This document shows, in pieces, positions 46,305 to 57,984 of a stretch of DNA of 64,000 nucleotides. The notes below the pieces were generated by a model, which had not been told where the DNA came from, made no database searches, and saw only the letters and a program-made list of their open reading frames with translations. The translations under genes were made by a program, and so were the position numbers. Within the stretch, counting starts at the first letter, position 1. Every line of letters begins with the position of its first letter. The stretch comes from Bidens hawaiensis (taxonomy: Eukaryota > Streptophyta > Magnoliopsida > Asterales > Asteraceae): NCBI GenBank assembly GCA_021521415.1, contig JAIQDT010003584.1:61823-125822 (forward strand), read 5' to 3'.

Positions 46305-47524
46305 TTTTTGGGTAAAGGGATTCACCCGGTTAAATGCATTCACACAGCCAAAAAATACAAGTAATATGACAGAGTGCCATATTAGTTCTCAAGTATGACA
46401 TGCCATACAAGAGTAGACAAACCAAAACCACCAAAAACTGGTAAACACAGCTAAAGCTTACACAAGAACCAAGGAAAAAACAAAACAAAAAACAAATCAA
46501 CCATTATCATCAATTTGATGGGAAACTCCCCGCGGAAAGTGCCAATCCTCGAGAACCCGATTAATCCGTTCAGAATTCTTGAACTTTAGAGTCATAAGCT
46601 TTAGGCGAGTACCCCTAATGATTTCGTCAGCAACAGTCGTAGGAGTCTTCAAAGAGTTCCTGAAAAGCCGGTTATTTCGCTCCTTCCAAATAACATACAC
46701 CGAAGCCCCAAATAACAGCCGATTAACAACATTATCAATAGAGTTGGACATTCCAAATTGAGACACATATTGAAGAATATTCGCCCAACCATTTATGCAC
46801 CCCTGAAACTTCCCTTTCATTTTTACAATACTCCAAACCTCAGAAGAGAACTTACAATCAAAGAAGAGATGATTACGAGAATCCGGCTCTCCATTACAAA
46901 GAAGGCAGCAATACAAGTTATGATTTGGATACCCACCAATCTTCCACCCCATAATACGATTCTGCGTGCTCAACCTGTCATGAATCACAGTCCACAACAT
47001 AAAGGAGTGTTTTGGAACACATTGAGAGAACCGAACAACATGCACCCAAGACACCTTATCAGCCGGTCTCCGAAGAAGATGCCATATACCTGAAGCCGAG
47101 AAATTCATTGAAGTCCCATTCTCATCCATTACCACTATCTTGTCCCTCTTGTCCGGACAAATACTTACCTCTTTTAAGTTCGAAAGAAATGGGTATCTAA
47201 AAAACCAATCAGGCGGCCAACCCCAGTTATTATGATGAACAACATCACTGACACAGGTCTCTAAAGACAATCCAGCCCGATGTATAGCTCTAGGGTTGAT
47301 ATAATCAATTAAAGGACAAAGATCATCCCATTTATCGTACCAAACTGAAGTAGATCTCCCATTACCAATTTCATGCCATATAAACTGTCTAATATGGGGA
47401 CGAAACTGAATAATTTTCCTCCACCCCCAAGTACACGAGTTAGGAATCTGCAAGCTCCAAAAATTTCGCCCCTTCATTTTATACTCATGAATCCATTTAA
47501 CCCACAACGAATTACGCACATTGA
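46305..47524 (-). mobile_element. 5'-truncated LINE in LTR A
   Basis: 17-bp target duplication tccgataatcattcctt (46288-46304 and 47525-47541); the plus-strand poly(T) marks its poly(A) tail. It encodes only the ORF2 C-terminus (47500 down to 46497: [21 protein letters not shown], the zf-RVT region [19 protein letters not shown], and the conserved end [10 protein letters not shown]). Almost identical to the 3' part of the LINE at 57985-61324. Confidence 0.92.
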
Positions 47525-47744
47525 TCCGATAATCATTCCTTAAGTGAGCTTGGCTAACTGTATATAAGTTATACATATCAATACTCATCTAATCTAATCT
47601 AGTGTTCTAGTATTAGCTTACTTAGCATTTTATGGTCTTTCCTTTATTTTAACTTTCTCTTAAGTCCTTACAAGGCATACCATCACGTGTGTACACCTGT
47701 ATGTATACACATACGAGTCGCCATGTATCCGGGTCTTAATGTAA

Positions 47745-47935
47745 GCGAACTTGAATGTAAGCGAACTTAGATATATAAGTGAACTTATTGGTAAGCGAAC
47801 TTAGATATATAAGCAAACTTATTGATTAGCGAACTTAGAAATATAAGCGAACTTACATATCAGGCGAACTTATATGTGGCGAACTTGTGTACATGCGAAC
47901 TTATACGTGAGCGAACTTGCTCAACGAACTTGTAG
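47745..47935. repeat. LTR A minisatellite, GCGAACTTA units
   Basis: About twelve gcgaactt words, several in an 18-bp form with agatatataa spacers. LTR B (51815-52020) has the same array with a different copy arrangement. Confidence 0.88.
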
Positions 47936-48669
47936 CAGCAGCTACGGGTTCGTTCTTAACCCCATAATCATCTCCGTTTTAACGTGTAACCCTTTAATAT
48001 GATATTAACCAAACCAGTGAAAATTCCCATGTTCATTTTCGGGTAAAACTCGGCCCGAAAAAGTGTAAAGTTTGGACCTTTAAGCTAAAAACGTTCAATA
48101 CTTGATCTAAGGTTTATTTTAAACGAGCCGTACATGTTTATAGGTCCATTAAGTTCGTTTTAGCATCAATTTTACAACTTTACGTTTTGTTTATACCCGA
48201 TCTATTCTCGTTTTAAGTTTCAAGGCTATATTTTTTATAAAAACGTAAATAAAAAACATACCTTTACGTGTTTTTAAGGTTACGGTTAGCTTGGTGATGA
48301 ACTACAATCTTGTATCTTGCTTGAACGTTCAAGATCTATCAAGTTCTAGGCTCGGTTTGGTCTCGGATTGCTCCCTTAGTTCGCGGCCGTAATAGTGTAG
48401 GTGTGTGTGTGTTTTTTTGAGTGTGTAGAGAATAAGGTGAATAAGATGGATGGAAATGGAAAGGATTAGGGTTTAAGGGGGTATTTATACTCCCTTAAGT
48501 CCATGGACCTAAAGTCCATCTTTCCTTTTTTGGTCCATAACTAATCCCATCTAATTATCCTACTTAGTCTTTCATATTTTACTATTATTATTATTGTTCC
48601 ACTAACTCAATTATTTCACCTGACACAAATAATATATTAACTATTATTTTCGAATTTCGGGATGTTACT

Positions 48670-50735
48670 AGTCTCCCCCCCTTAAAGAGGTTTTGTCTCC
48701 GAAACCTAAATTATTCCTTGTAAAAGGAACACTTCTTACATTCACATGCTTTATTGAATCGCGTCCGCTTATGGTCTGTCCTTGTTACTCCTGACTTGCA
48801 GTCATCGAGTGATGTTCATGTGTTTTAGCTATTAAGGTAGCTTGTCCATGAGGCCCTTGATGTACCAAGTCTCATTTCATCATCCCAAGGAACTTGTTTT
48901 ATATAATAATGCTAACGCCTAAGGCGACGCTTTACCATCACACAACTATTTATCACAACCAATATGCATTCAAGATAACTCATAACTCACTTATACAAAA
49001 TCACAAGAAAACACAACTCATTCATAAAACATTAAAAGTAAATCATTCAAGCTTGCTAACAAACGTAGGTTCATACTGTAACATAAAACACCACTTAACA
49101 TAAAACAACTGTGACGAGCCACTTATTCTTCCGCAACCTTCTCAGTGACTGATAAATCTTCCTCTCATGCGTCTCCCCTTCTTCCCTCCACCGCTACGGA
49201 TTCTTCGCATTCTCTATCTATGTGACCTGACTTACCACACTTGTAACATTTCTGGTCCTGTGCATTCCCAGGAGATGTGTCCCTTCTTCCCGCACTGGTA
49301 ACACTGGTTTGGACCAGCCTTGCATTCTCCCAAGTGCATTTTCCCACACAATGTTTCCTTGCCAGCAATATTCCATGTCTTCTTCCCCGCATACTCCACG
49401 GCAACTGCAGCCCGATTGGTTCGCTTACGTTCTTCCTTATCTTCCACTCCCACGCCATCCGCCGCCAGATCATCATAAACCACCTCTGCTAACTCCACTG
49501 CAAACTCAAAGGTAGTAGGTTTGTTAGCCCTGACTAACGTGCGGACCTTCTGGGGAAGGTCCCTGACGTAGCACTTGATCCGTTTCACCTCAGCGTTTAC
49601 TATGTCGGGAACCAGCCTAGACATGCGGTTGAATTCAGTGGTATACTCTCGGTGTGTCATCTTGCCTTCTTTCAGATTCAGAAACTTCATCTCGACCCTC
49701 TCAACCTCAGCATGAGCACAGAACCTTTTCATCACTAACTCCTTCATGTCATTCCACCTCATTGCCTTAATCTCTTCTAGAGTCTTCCTTTGTTCCACAG
49801 TTTCCCACCAGTACATGGCCTCATCTTCAAATGACTGAGTGGCATAACCTACTGCTTGACGACACTCGCTAATTCGGATAATCTTGTCTATTGTGGTCAT
49901 CCATTGGAGACTAGCAATTGCAACTCCTAGACCAGTCACCTTTGGTGGGTCACACCCTTTGAAGGACTTGTAGTTGCACCCACCTCGGCCCCTCTTCTTG
50001 TCATCAACATTCATAGATTGGTCTTCGATCAAGTCACCCTTCTCCCCCTCATCATCTTTCTTACCATTCTCCCCTGATCTCTCAGCAGTTCTTTCATGGC
50101 TTCCAGCAGACTTCTCAGGATTCCAATCCTTCATGGCAGTTGCCACAGCTTGGGCAATGGAAGCTAGAACAGCAGAGTCGAGTTGATGTCCTTCGTTGTT
50201 GCTCGGATTTCTCTCAGCAGCACTTTCTCCCCCCCGGCGTTAGTAGTTGTTTCAACAGAGGGTTCTCAGACCACCCGTGGCCTACCACGTCGCCCCGTAC
50301 GCCCTCTCGTTCCAGCATTCTCTCTTGCTCCATCCATCGTATTCGAAAAGGGAAAACACAAACGTCATCACTTAAGGAATTATTTAGCACATGATTTGTA
50401 AGGTAAATAGTTAATGACATTGATCAAGTGTAATTAACTATTTGCATTACTCCTCAGGTTCTACATACTTCCCTTTATGATTTCACTTGTGCTAGTTTCT
50501 ACTTTTAAACAGTTAATCAATCAAACAATCAAGAAATCCTATCCCTAACCTGCATATATCCTTCCTTTAACAATTAAGCGAACATATTTATACATTATTT
50601 AACATAATTTACCGTTACTGAGTTTGCTCGAGTGACACATGGCTATCTTGAATTGGCATCTTCTTTCTTTTCTTACAAAAATCCCATTATCTGTTCGAGC
50701 CTAAGCATGTAGGATGCTTAAATCTCTTGAACTTT
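48670..50735 (-). mobile_element. Internal region of E5: gag only, no pol
   Basis: Between LTR A and the primer-binding site of LTR B are only 2.07 kb: polypurine tract (plus strand tctcccccccttaaagagg at 48672-48690), about 0.45 kb of non-coding DNA, gag, and a leader. There is no protease, RT or integrase, matching the TR-GAG type of non-autonomous LTR element. Confidence 0.85.
49165..50340 (-). pseudogene. E5 gag with zinc knuckles, one nonsense and one frameshift
   Basis: The main open frame (50146-49232) starts MATAMKDWNPEKSAG, with the gag domain (CNYKSFKGCDPPKVTGL, YATQSFEDEAMYWWETV, REYTTEFNRMSRLVPDIV) and knuckles CGKMHLGEC and CYQCGKKGHISWEC. A third knuckle, CYKCGKSGHIDREC, is in another frame (49165-49476), so an indel lies near 49260. 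The homologous copy at 53330 starts about 60 codons further upstream. Here the matching stretch (50340-50150) has a TGA where that copy has CGA. The long open gag and intact knuckles suggest fairly recent decay. Confidence 0.85.
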
Positions 50736-50747
50736 GCTCTGATACCA
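50736..50747 (-). other. Primer-binding site (tRNA-iMet) of E5
   Basis: Minus strand TGGTATCAGAGC, three bases inside the end of LTR B. Confidence 0.9.
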
Positions 50748-50750
50748 ACT

Positions 50751-52692
50751 TGTAAGGCCCCATACCCGGTAGCCCTACTATAACGCCGGATTTACTCATA
50801 ACACAGTTCTTACAATCAGAGTAACTTAAAACTTTCGTGGAAACGTTATCTTAAAGCCTTGGTTACAAAACATTAAATCGTTTCTTTGATTCCATACATA
50901 AAACATTATATTTAAAACATCACTTCTTCTATCTTCAGATGCCAGCCATTCAATCCATGCCATGTGCCATTCTCATGCTAGTTCTTTGGTTCGATCACCT
51001 GCGCGCATATTAAAAGTCAGCTACGCTGAGTGAGTTCTAGTTAATCAAGCAACTTATCATAAAACCACTACAAGCATTATATACGTATCTGAAGACACAT
51101 AGCCCACTATCTGACCTGCTCACCTTACCACTTAACCTCTTATTTACCCCTAAATCTTAGCAACTTTAAAAAACAAATATCGTTATGCCACTTTAATAAA
51201 GAATAACGTTATGCCACTTTGCCACTTTAATAACGAATAACGTTATGGCACTTTAACACTCTTACTAGACCCTATCCACTTATATCACACTCTACTTCTA
51301 CTTATCTATAACACACTTCCTATCAGTTCATTATTTACGTAATAAACAAGTCACATCACAACATTTATACCCACTAATAACCCCTAGACAATCTCTATCC
51401 TTGACGATACGTGCAATATCCGAAGATCGTTCACGCACCGACAAGCATTATGTAATAGCTACCTCGTATAACATCTATAGCATACACTTACCACTTAAGG
51501 TAAGTGTATTCACACTTCACATCGAGTACGCACACAACCCCGAAAACATAACAAGGAAATAGGGCTAGAAACTCACATGAACTCTGCTTCTTTCTCCGAT
51601 AATCTTTCCTTAAGTGAGCTCGGCTAACTGTATATGACTTATAAGTATCAATACTCATCTAATCTAATCTAATCTAGTGGTCTAGTATTATCTTACTTAG
51701 CATTTTATGGTCTTTCCTTTATTTTAACTTTCTCTTAAGTCCTTACAAGGCATACCATCAATTGTGTACACCTGTATGTAACACATACGAGTCGGCATGT
51801 ATCCGAGTCTTAATGTAAGCGAACTTGAATGTAAGCGAACATAGATATATAAGCGAACTTATTGATGAGCGAGCTTAGATATATAAGTGAACTTATTGGT
51901 AAGCGAACTTATTGATTAGCGAACTTAGATATATAAGCGAACTTACATATCAGGCGAACTTATATGCGGCGAACTTGTGTACATGCGAACTTATACGTGA
52001 GCGAACTTGCTCAACAAACTTGTAGCAGCAGCTACGGGTTCGTTCTTAACCCCCATAATCATCCCCGTTTTAACGTGTAACCCTTTGATATGATATTAAC
52101 CAAACCCGATAATATTACCATGATCATTTTCGGGTAAAACTCGGCCCCAAAAATTGTAAAGTTTGGACCTTTAAGCTAAAAACGTTCAATACTAGATCTA
52201 AGGTTTATTTTAAAAGAGCCGTACATGTTTATAGGTCAATCAAGTTTGTTTTAGCATCACGTTTACAACTTTACGTTTCGTTTATACCCGATCTATTCTC
52301 GTTTTAAATTTCAAGGCTATATTTTTGAAAAAACGTAAACTTTAAGATCAAAAACATACCTTTACGTGTTTTTATGCTTACGGTTAGCTTGGTGATGAAC
52401 TACAATCTTTTATCTTGCTTGCACGTTCAAGATCTATCAAGTTCTAGGCTCGGTTTGGTCTTGGATTGCTCCCTCAGTTCGCGACCGTAATAGTGTAGGT
52501 GTGTGTGTGTAGAGAATAAGGTGGATAGGATGGATGGAAATGGAAAGGATTAGGGTTTAAGGGGGTATTTATACTCCATTAAGCCCATGGACCTGAGGCA
52601 AATCTTTCCTTTTTGGTCCATAACTAATCCCATCTAATTATCCTACTTAGTCTTTCATATTTTACTATTATTATTATCGTTCCACTAACTCA
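50751..52692 (-). repeat. LTR B of E5, terminal part deleted
   Basis: Starts TGTAAGGCCCCATACCCGG on the plus strand and aligns with LTR A (minus its LINE) to ccactaactca at 52692. The last 65-75 bp of the LTR, including its TGTAACATCCCG terminus, are missing, and gag sequence follows after about 13 bp of unrelated filler. Confidence 0.87.
51815..52020. repeat. LTR B minisatellite, GCGAACTTA units
   Basis: About thirteen gcgaactt words. Compared with LTR A it has an extra segment (attgatgagcgagcttag) and rearranged units. Confidence 0.88.
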
Positions 52693-52705
52693 TTTGAAGA
52701 CAAGG

Positions 52706-53330
52706 CCTTTTCATCACTAACTCCTTCAGGTCATTCCACCTTATTGCCTTAATCTCTTCTCGAGTCTTCCTTTGTTCCACAGTTTCCCATCAGTACATGG
52801 CCTTATCTTCAAATGACTGAGTGGCATAACCCACTGCTTGGTCGGGATGGCACTCGCTAATTTGGATAATCTTGTCCATTGTAGTTATCCATTGAAGACT
52901 AGCGATTGCCTCTCCTAGACCAGTCAGCTTTGGCGGGTCACACCCTTTGAAGGACTTGTAGTTGCACCCACATCGGCCCCTCTTCTTGTCATCAACTTTC
53001 ACATATTGGTCTTCGCTCAAGTCACCCTTCTCTCCCTCATCATCTTTCTTACCATTCTCTCGTGATGTTTCAGAAGTTCTTTCATGGCTTCCAGCAGATT
53101 TCTCAGGATTCCAATCCTTCATGGCAGTTTCCACAGCTTGGGCAATGGCAGCTAGAACAGCAGAGTCGAGTTGATGTCCTTCGTTGTTGCTCGGATTTCG
53201 GTCAGCAACACTTTCTTCCCCCCGGCGTTAGCAGCTGATTCAACAGAGGTTTCTCGGACCACCCGTGGCCTACCACAACGCCCCGTACGCCCTCCCATTC
53301 CAGCAATCTCTCTTGCTCCAGCCATCGTAT
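52706..53330 (-). pseudogene. Second E5-type gag fragment, N-terminal part
   Basis: Closely similar to the first half of gag at 49720-50340: starts MAGAREIAG at about 53325, then METAMKDWNPEKSAGSHERT (frame 53134-52790) and YATQSFEDKAMY. It ends at the deletion junction near 52706, in the part matching RFCAHAEV of the first gag. It preserves CGA codons where the first copy has TGA. It shows that at least two E5-type units lay in tandem. Confidence 0.85.
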
Positions 53331-53641
53331 TCTAAAAGGGAAAACACAAACTGTCACACCCCGAAAATCTTAACTTAACATAGCGGAAGTCTTAACTTAA
53401 GCCGTTCTGGTTATGACAGATGCCGATAGCCAATAACAATAGACAATTAATAATAAAAGCATCATCTTTTATTATTGGAAAATATTTTACAAAATTAGAG
53501 TTTATTACACGTGCTAAGGCACGGTTCAACACCACACTCTCTCGTTTCCATGCCACCTCGAAATCTTCACTTACCTGAAAAACATATTAAAATAACGATC
53601 AACACAATGTGTTGGTGAGTTTCCCTTTCTATCAAAATAGT

Positions 53642-53645
<4 letters not shown>

Positions 53646-53675
<30 letters not shown>
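53646..53675. repeat. (TA)n microsatellite in LTR C
   Basis: Uninterrupted ta repeat of about fifteen units. Confidence 0.9.
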
Positions 53676-53678
<3 letters not shown>

Positions 53679-55243
53679 TCGAAAACAATCCATTTAACAA
53701 TCAAATCTGATATCGATTCGTGTGTAATCGTCACTACACCCCGAATTATATCAAAATATTCCGTGTATAATGGTCTACCGCCATTATATCACAAATCCGT
53801 GTGTAATGATCTACCGTCATTACATTACAATATAATAGGCATTTTATTCTTAAACAAATTGAGTTGTTGTAGACGAGCAAAGAATACAATATTACGTATG
53901 ACTATCATAGTTGATAACCCGATACATACAATACTCAAAATATTCCCACTTTTAACCCAACGCGAATGGAAGTGGGGGGCGTCACCCCAATTGATCTACT
54001 AATATTTTTGTACCCCTTTCTAGGGTTAACTGTTAGTTATCCCAACTAGACTCATCCCGCATTGTACACCAAATTGTAAATAAAATGCCTTTTAAAGAAA
54101 AAACATCAACGAAAATAATAAGTAATAAAGAATATGCTTTTCCCCCAAAACACAATTAAATATCGTTTTAAAAAAAAACATTTCCAGTTAAAAATCGAGG
54201 GGGTTCGATAGAGAAACTCACTGTCTTTTAGCTTTTCCGAAAATCCCGTGTCCTATATTAGAACACGTTTTGTTAATAAAAACTTGATTTTAGTTTTTAT
54301 ACAAAAATCCTTTTAAATTTATTAGTCCTATTCTAATGTACACATAAGCACATGGCACATAAGCGAATACAAATAGTTCGGTGTTCTGTTAGTTATTATT
54401 TAATTAATTAAATTAATTAATAATAAAATATTTTTAATTTTTAGTTTCTGGAGTTTTTAATAAAATATTTATCTTTTATTTTTCACAAAACTTGACGGTT
54501 TTGGTCGGTTTTGTCGGTTTTATGCTTAAAATGCGTTATTTCGGTTTCTCGTTTAAAATGTGACTTATAGGTTATGGAAAATACTTCTTGCATAGATATT
54601 AGTCAAGTTTTACAAGTTTACTTGTGAAAATATATTATTTTCATTTTTGTTAATATTTTCTTAAAATAGCAACTTTTTAACGTTTTCGTGTTGGTTTTCG
54701 CGACACGAACCGTTTAGGACCATGTTTTATCATCATGTCCTTTTCTCATGTATTAACTTATGTTATACATGGGTATTTTAACACTTTAGGGGCTGTTCTA
54801 AAACAGTCCCTAATAATTGTGTCGGTTTTGCTTAAAAAGCCGATTTTTCGACCGTTTAAGTTATCGTCGAGTCAAATAAATTACACAAGTCTATACTAAT
54901 CATCCTATGAACTAAATACACATATAATTACATATAATTCACCATAAATAGCAGTTTTTACCATGTATGTTCATTAGACACGTTAATCGAATTTTTCGGT
55001 TCCTAGTTCGTCTTTTAGTTTATCTTAACAATGTTACTAGTTTAACTTGTTATTTATTTATGTACAATTATGTTTAAATATCCTAAAAATCCCGATTTTA
55101 ATTTATTTTATAAGTTTCTAATAATCCAAAATTTCACTTTTAACTTGAAGGTTCTTATTTCTTTTCAAAAGAATCTTATCTTCATACTTTTGAACATTGT
55201 CTTTTTCAACAAAATCAAGTATGATTCCTTTAGATGTTTCCAT

Positions 55244-55927
55244 TAGGGGTGTGCATGGGTCGGTTTGGAGAGGTTTTTTGCCAAATCCATAACCATAACC
55301 GATAAAGCGGTTAATAGATAACCATAACAATAACCGATCCGTCATGGAGGTTGCGGTTAATCGGTTTAACGGTGATAGAAAGTCGGTTATGGGCCGGTTA
55401 ACCGTGATCAAAATAAACAATCATTCCATATGATTGTGAACACTGAATAGTCGCTAACTATATTGCGGAGTTCAAATATGTGTTCTTTTTTTACTGCAAT
55501 TTATGGAATATACATATCCAATTGACATGTTAAATATTTGAAATGACAATTTGGATGGAAATTCAGAACGACAATGATGAAACATTTGAATGCATACCAA
55601 TATCACCAATATTATTGGCCGAAATCCTAGTTGGTGTGGGGAATTTTTAATATGTAACGACAATAAGTGTAAAAATATCATATTCATGCACTAATTCTAA
55701 TTTTCAAACCCTTATTTCTCTATTACTAGTTACATAAACAGGGCGGTTCGGTTATGGCGGGTTTGGAATTAACATTAACCAAAACCGACCCACATATGGC
55801 GGTTTTCAAAAATTCATTAAACCGACCCATTGGTTATATCGGTTATCGATTAAAATCGGTTCGGTTATGTCGGTTATGGTTCGGTTTGCGGTTATGACGG
55901 TTATGACGGTTAATTTGCTCACCCCTA
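55244..55927. mobile_element. hAT MITE in LTR C
   Basis: Ends TAGGGGTGTGCA and TGCTCACCCCTA form an inverted repeat; the perfect 8-bp duplication gtttccat (55236-55243 and 55928-55935) brackets it. The interior has many ggttcggttatgg and aaccgacc words. No transposase. Confidence 0.92.
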
Positions 55928-56976
55928 GTTTCCATACCTTTATAACTACTTACTTTTATGATATTCTTACCTTAATCAATCTTTAATCATTCATTTAAGT
56001 TGTTAGGGTTTTATACATCCTAAAGAATCTATTCCATTTTATTCTTTTAATTTCACCATTTAACAAAGTTTCTATTATAAGTAAGTCAATGTTTATTTCA
56101 ACAATGTTTTTAACTAATCCAAGTTCAAACTATACATCCTATCTTGTTTAAGTTGTTATTAATCACTTGTTGTTCCATCTATTACAAGTATTTACATCAA
56201 AATCTCATTTTCATCTTTCATTAAAATTAAAGTTTCCTTATTTAGTAGTTCCAACACTTTTCAAGTTTCAACTACTAGATCTAACATGCAACCTATCTTA
56301 CTTACATTTAATTCATCCCACAACAACTTTTAATTCAAAAATCCATACAAAACCTCCTAATTAATTTTATATTAAAAATCCCCAATTTTCACCATCATGA
56401 ACATATTTATGTTTTACTCATTTCTAGCAACAATCTTTAACAATCTAGACCCACACTAAAAAGTTAAAGATCAATAATCCATTCAAATCTTTAATCTAAT
56501 ATAAACCCTAGAATCAAACTCTTTCAAATTTACCAAAAGCTCAAGAGATTATTAATACTCATTCATCAAATCTACCAATCAATATAGAGTCTTTAGGATG
56601 TATGCATGTATGTATTATTGAGTTTTGATCCTCTCATACATATATACATACACTCACGACACACATATATACACTTATACCACACATATTAACCATATTT
56701 CAATCTTCCAATCAACTCAAGAACATACATTCATATCAAATAATCAATCATTCGTTACTTACTTGTTTCCTTGAGATTGTTAAAAATTAAAATGATGATA
56801 ATGGTGTGAGTGGGGTATTGTGCTTCCTAGCCTTAATCTTTCCTCTTATGCTTTATCTTCCTTATCTCTAAACTTCCATTGATTTGATCTTGATTAATAT
56901 GTATTTGTGTGTTTATAGTGAATTTTTGAATTGAAGTTGGATGGTTAGGGGTGTTTTGGGTCGTGGCTTTTAAAGG

Positions 56977-56979
<3 letters not shown>

Positions 56980-57013
<34 letters not shown>
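56980..57013. repeat. (AG)n microsatellite in LTR C
   Basis: About sixteen ag units. Confidence 0.88.
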
Positions 57014-57018
<5 letters not shown>

Positions 57019-57695
57019 TGATGAGGTGTGCGATAGGTTGAGAGGTGGAGTGTGTGAGGATGATACAAGTATGAATTTTCTAGAAGGTAATGATTGTATG
57101 AGGAGTTGGAATGTTTTTATTGGAACACTTGTGGGTTGAGGTGGCCAAGAGAGGGGGTGGGGGCGGCCTAGGGTGGGGATGGGGTGGATATTTGAAGGGT
57201 TTCAGTCAATAACTAAGTGATTTTCGGTTACTCGTTTAACGTATTTTGTGTTTTAAATATTCAAACGAATTCTGTTTTTAATAATTTTTGTCAGACTTAG
57301 AACGAAATCAAATTCCTGACAGTATGGACCATAAAAATTATTTTTTTTGAAAATAATTCATGTGGGGTCCTTTCCGGGTCTTGTACTAGCTCATGCTTGC
57401 TTATTTTCCAATTTTTTTTGATTTGAGCTTTCCTAAATTATATTTTTATGTTGTCTTACATGTTTTCATATATATATTTTGAATTTTTGAGATAGTTTAA
57501 TCAATCTAATGATTTATTTACTTTCTGGCTCGTTACCCGAGGTTTTTGCACGTTTTTCTCATTTCGTGCCGAAATTTGGACTTTCTGTTGACTTTACAAG
57601 ACAATGAACCTTAGTAAAGAGAGATTTTATAAATAAAATGATATTAGGATGAATAATCATGATTACATTAATGAAAATTTTAGCCAGATGTTACA

Positions 57696-57712
57696 TTCTC
57701 CCTTCCTTTAAG
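57696..57712 (-). other. Polypurine tract of E3
   Basis: Plus strand ttctcccttcctttaag, minus strand purine-rich, directly before the 3' LTR. Confidence 0.7.
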
Positions 57713-57984
57713 AAATTTCGTCCCGAAATTTAGGAAGTGCCACTGGCTTCTGACTCTATTGGAAATAGATGAGGATATTTTTGTTTCATCTGGTCTTGTC
57801 ATTCCCAGGTGAACTCAAGACCTTGTATTGAATTCCAGCGAACTTTGACCAGCTTGATTCGATTCCGTCTGAGCTTCTGTATTTTCTAGTCCATGACTTC
57901 TATAGGTTCCTCGACAAATCTTAGTTTGTCATCAACTCAGATATCCTCAACGGGAACAATCAGTGATTCGTCGGATAAGCATTT
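57713..57984 (-). pseudogene. E3 gypsy integrase tail / chromodomain-like end
   Basis: Minus strand: CLSDESLIVPVEDI, LRFVEEPIEV, LRRNRIKLVKVRWNS, GLEFTWE, DQMKQKYPHLF, the Tekay-type C-terminal end. It contains stops at three sites. It is the continuation of 61547-61344, separated by the LINE insertion. Confidence 0.8.

Larger units (their letters stand above)
45443..48669 (-). repeat. LTR A of gag-only element E5, with LINE insertion
   Basis: Plus strand starts TGTAAGGCCCTG and ends GGGATGTTACTA (terminal CA worn), then a pyrimidine tract. The five bases before it are taaca. TATA box (minus strand AGTATAAATACC) near 48486-48497. Without the LINE it is about 1.99 kb. Nearly identical to LTR B at 50751 and related to the solo LTR at 18928. 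Confidence 0.87.
53352..57695 (-). repeat. LTR C, 3' LTR of Ty3/gypsy element E3
   Basis: Starts TGTCACACCCCG and ends GATGTTACA, then a pyrimidine tract. The left boundary is certain: E5 leader sequence (gggaaaacacaaac) that runs on as gtcatcac in the other E5 copy (50350 on) is cut here. Length 4344 bp including a 684-bp MITE. It has no coding content. Confidence 0.87.

Noticed and set aside
47745..52020. CRISPR-like spaced repeats in LTR A and B
   Set aside because: Units are irregular, very short, shared by both LTR copies and lie in a plant retroelement; this is a minisatellite.
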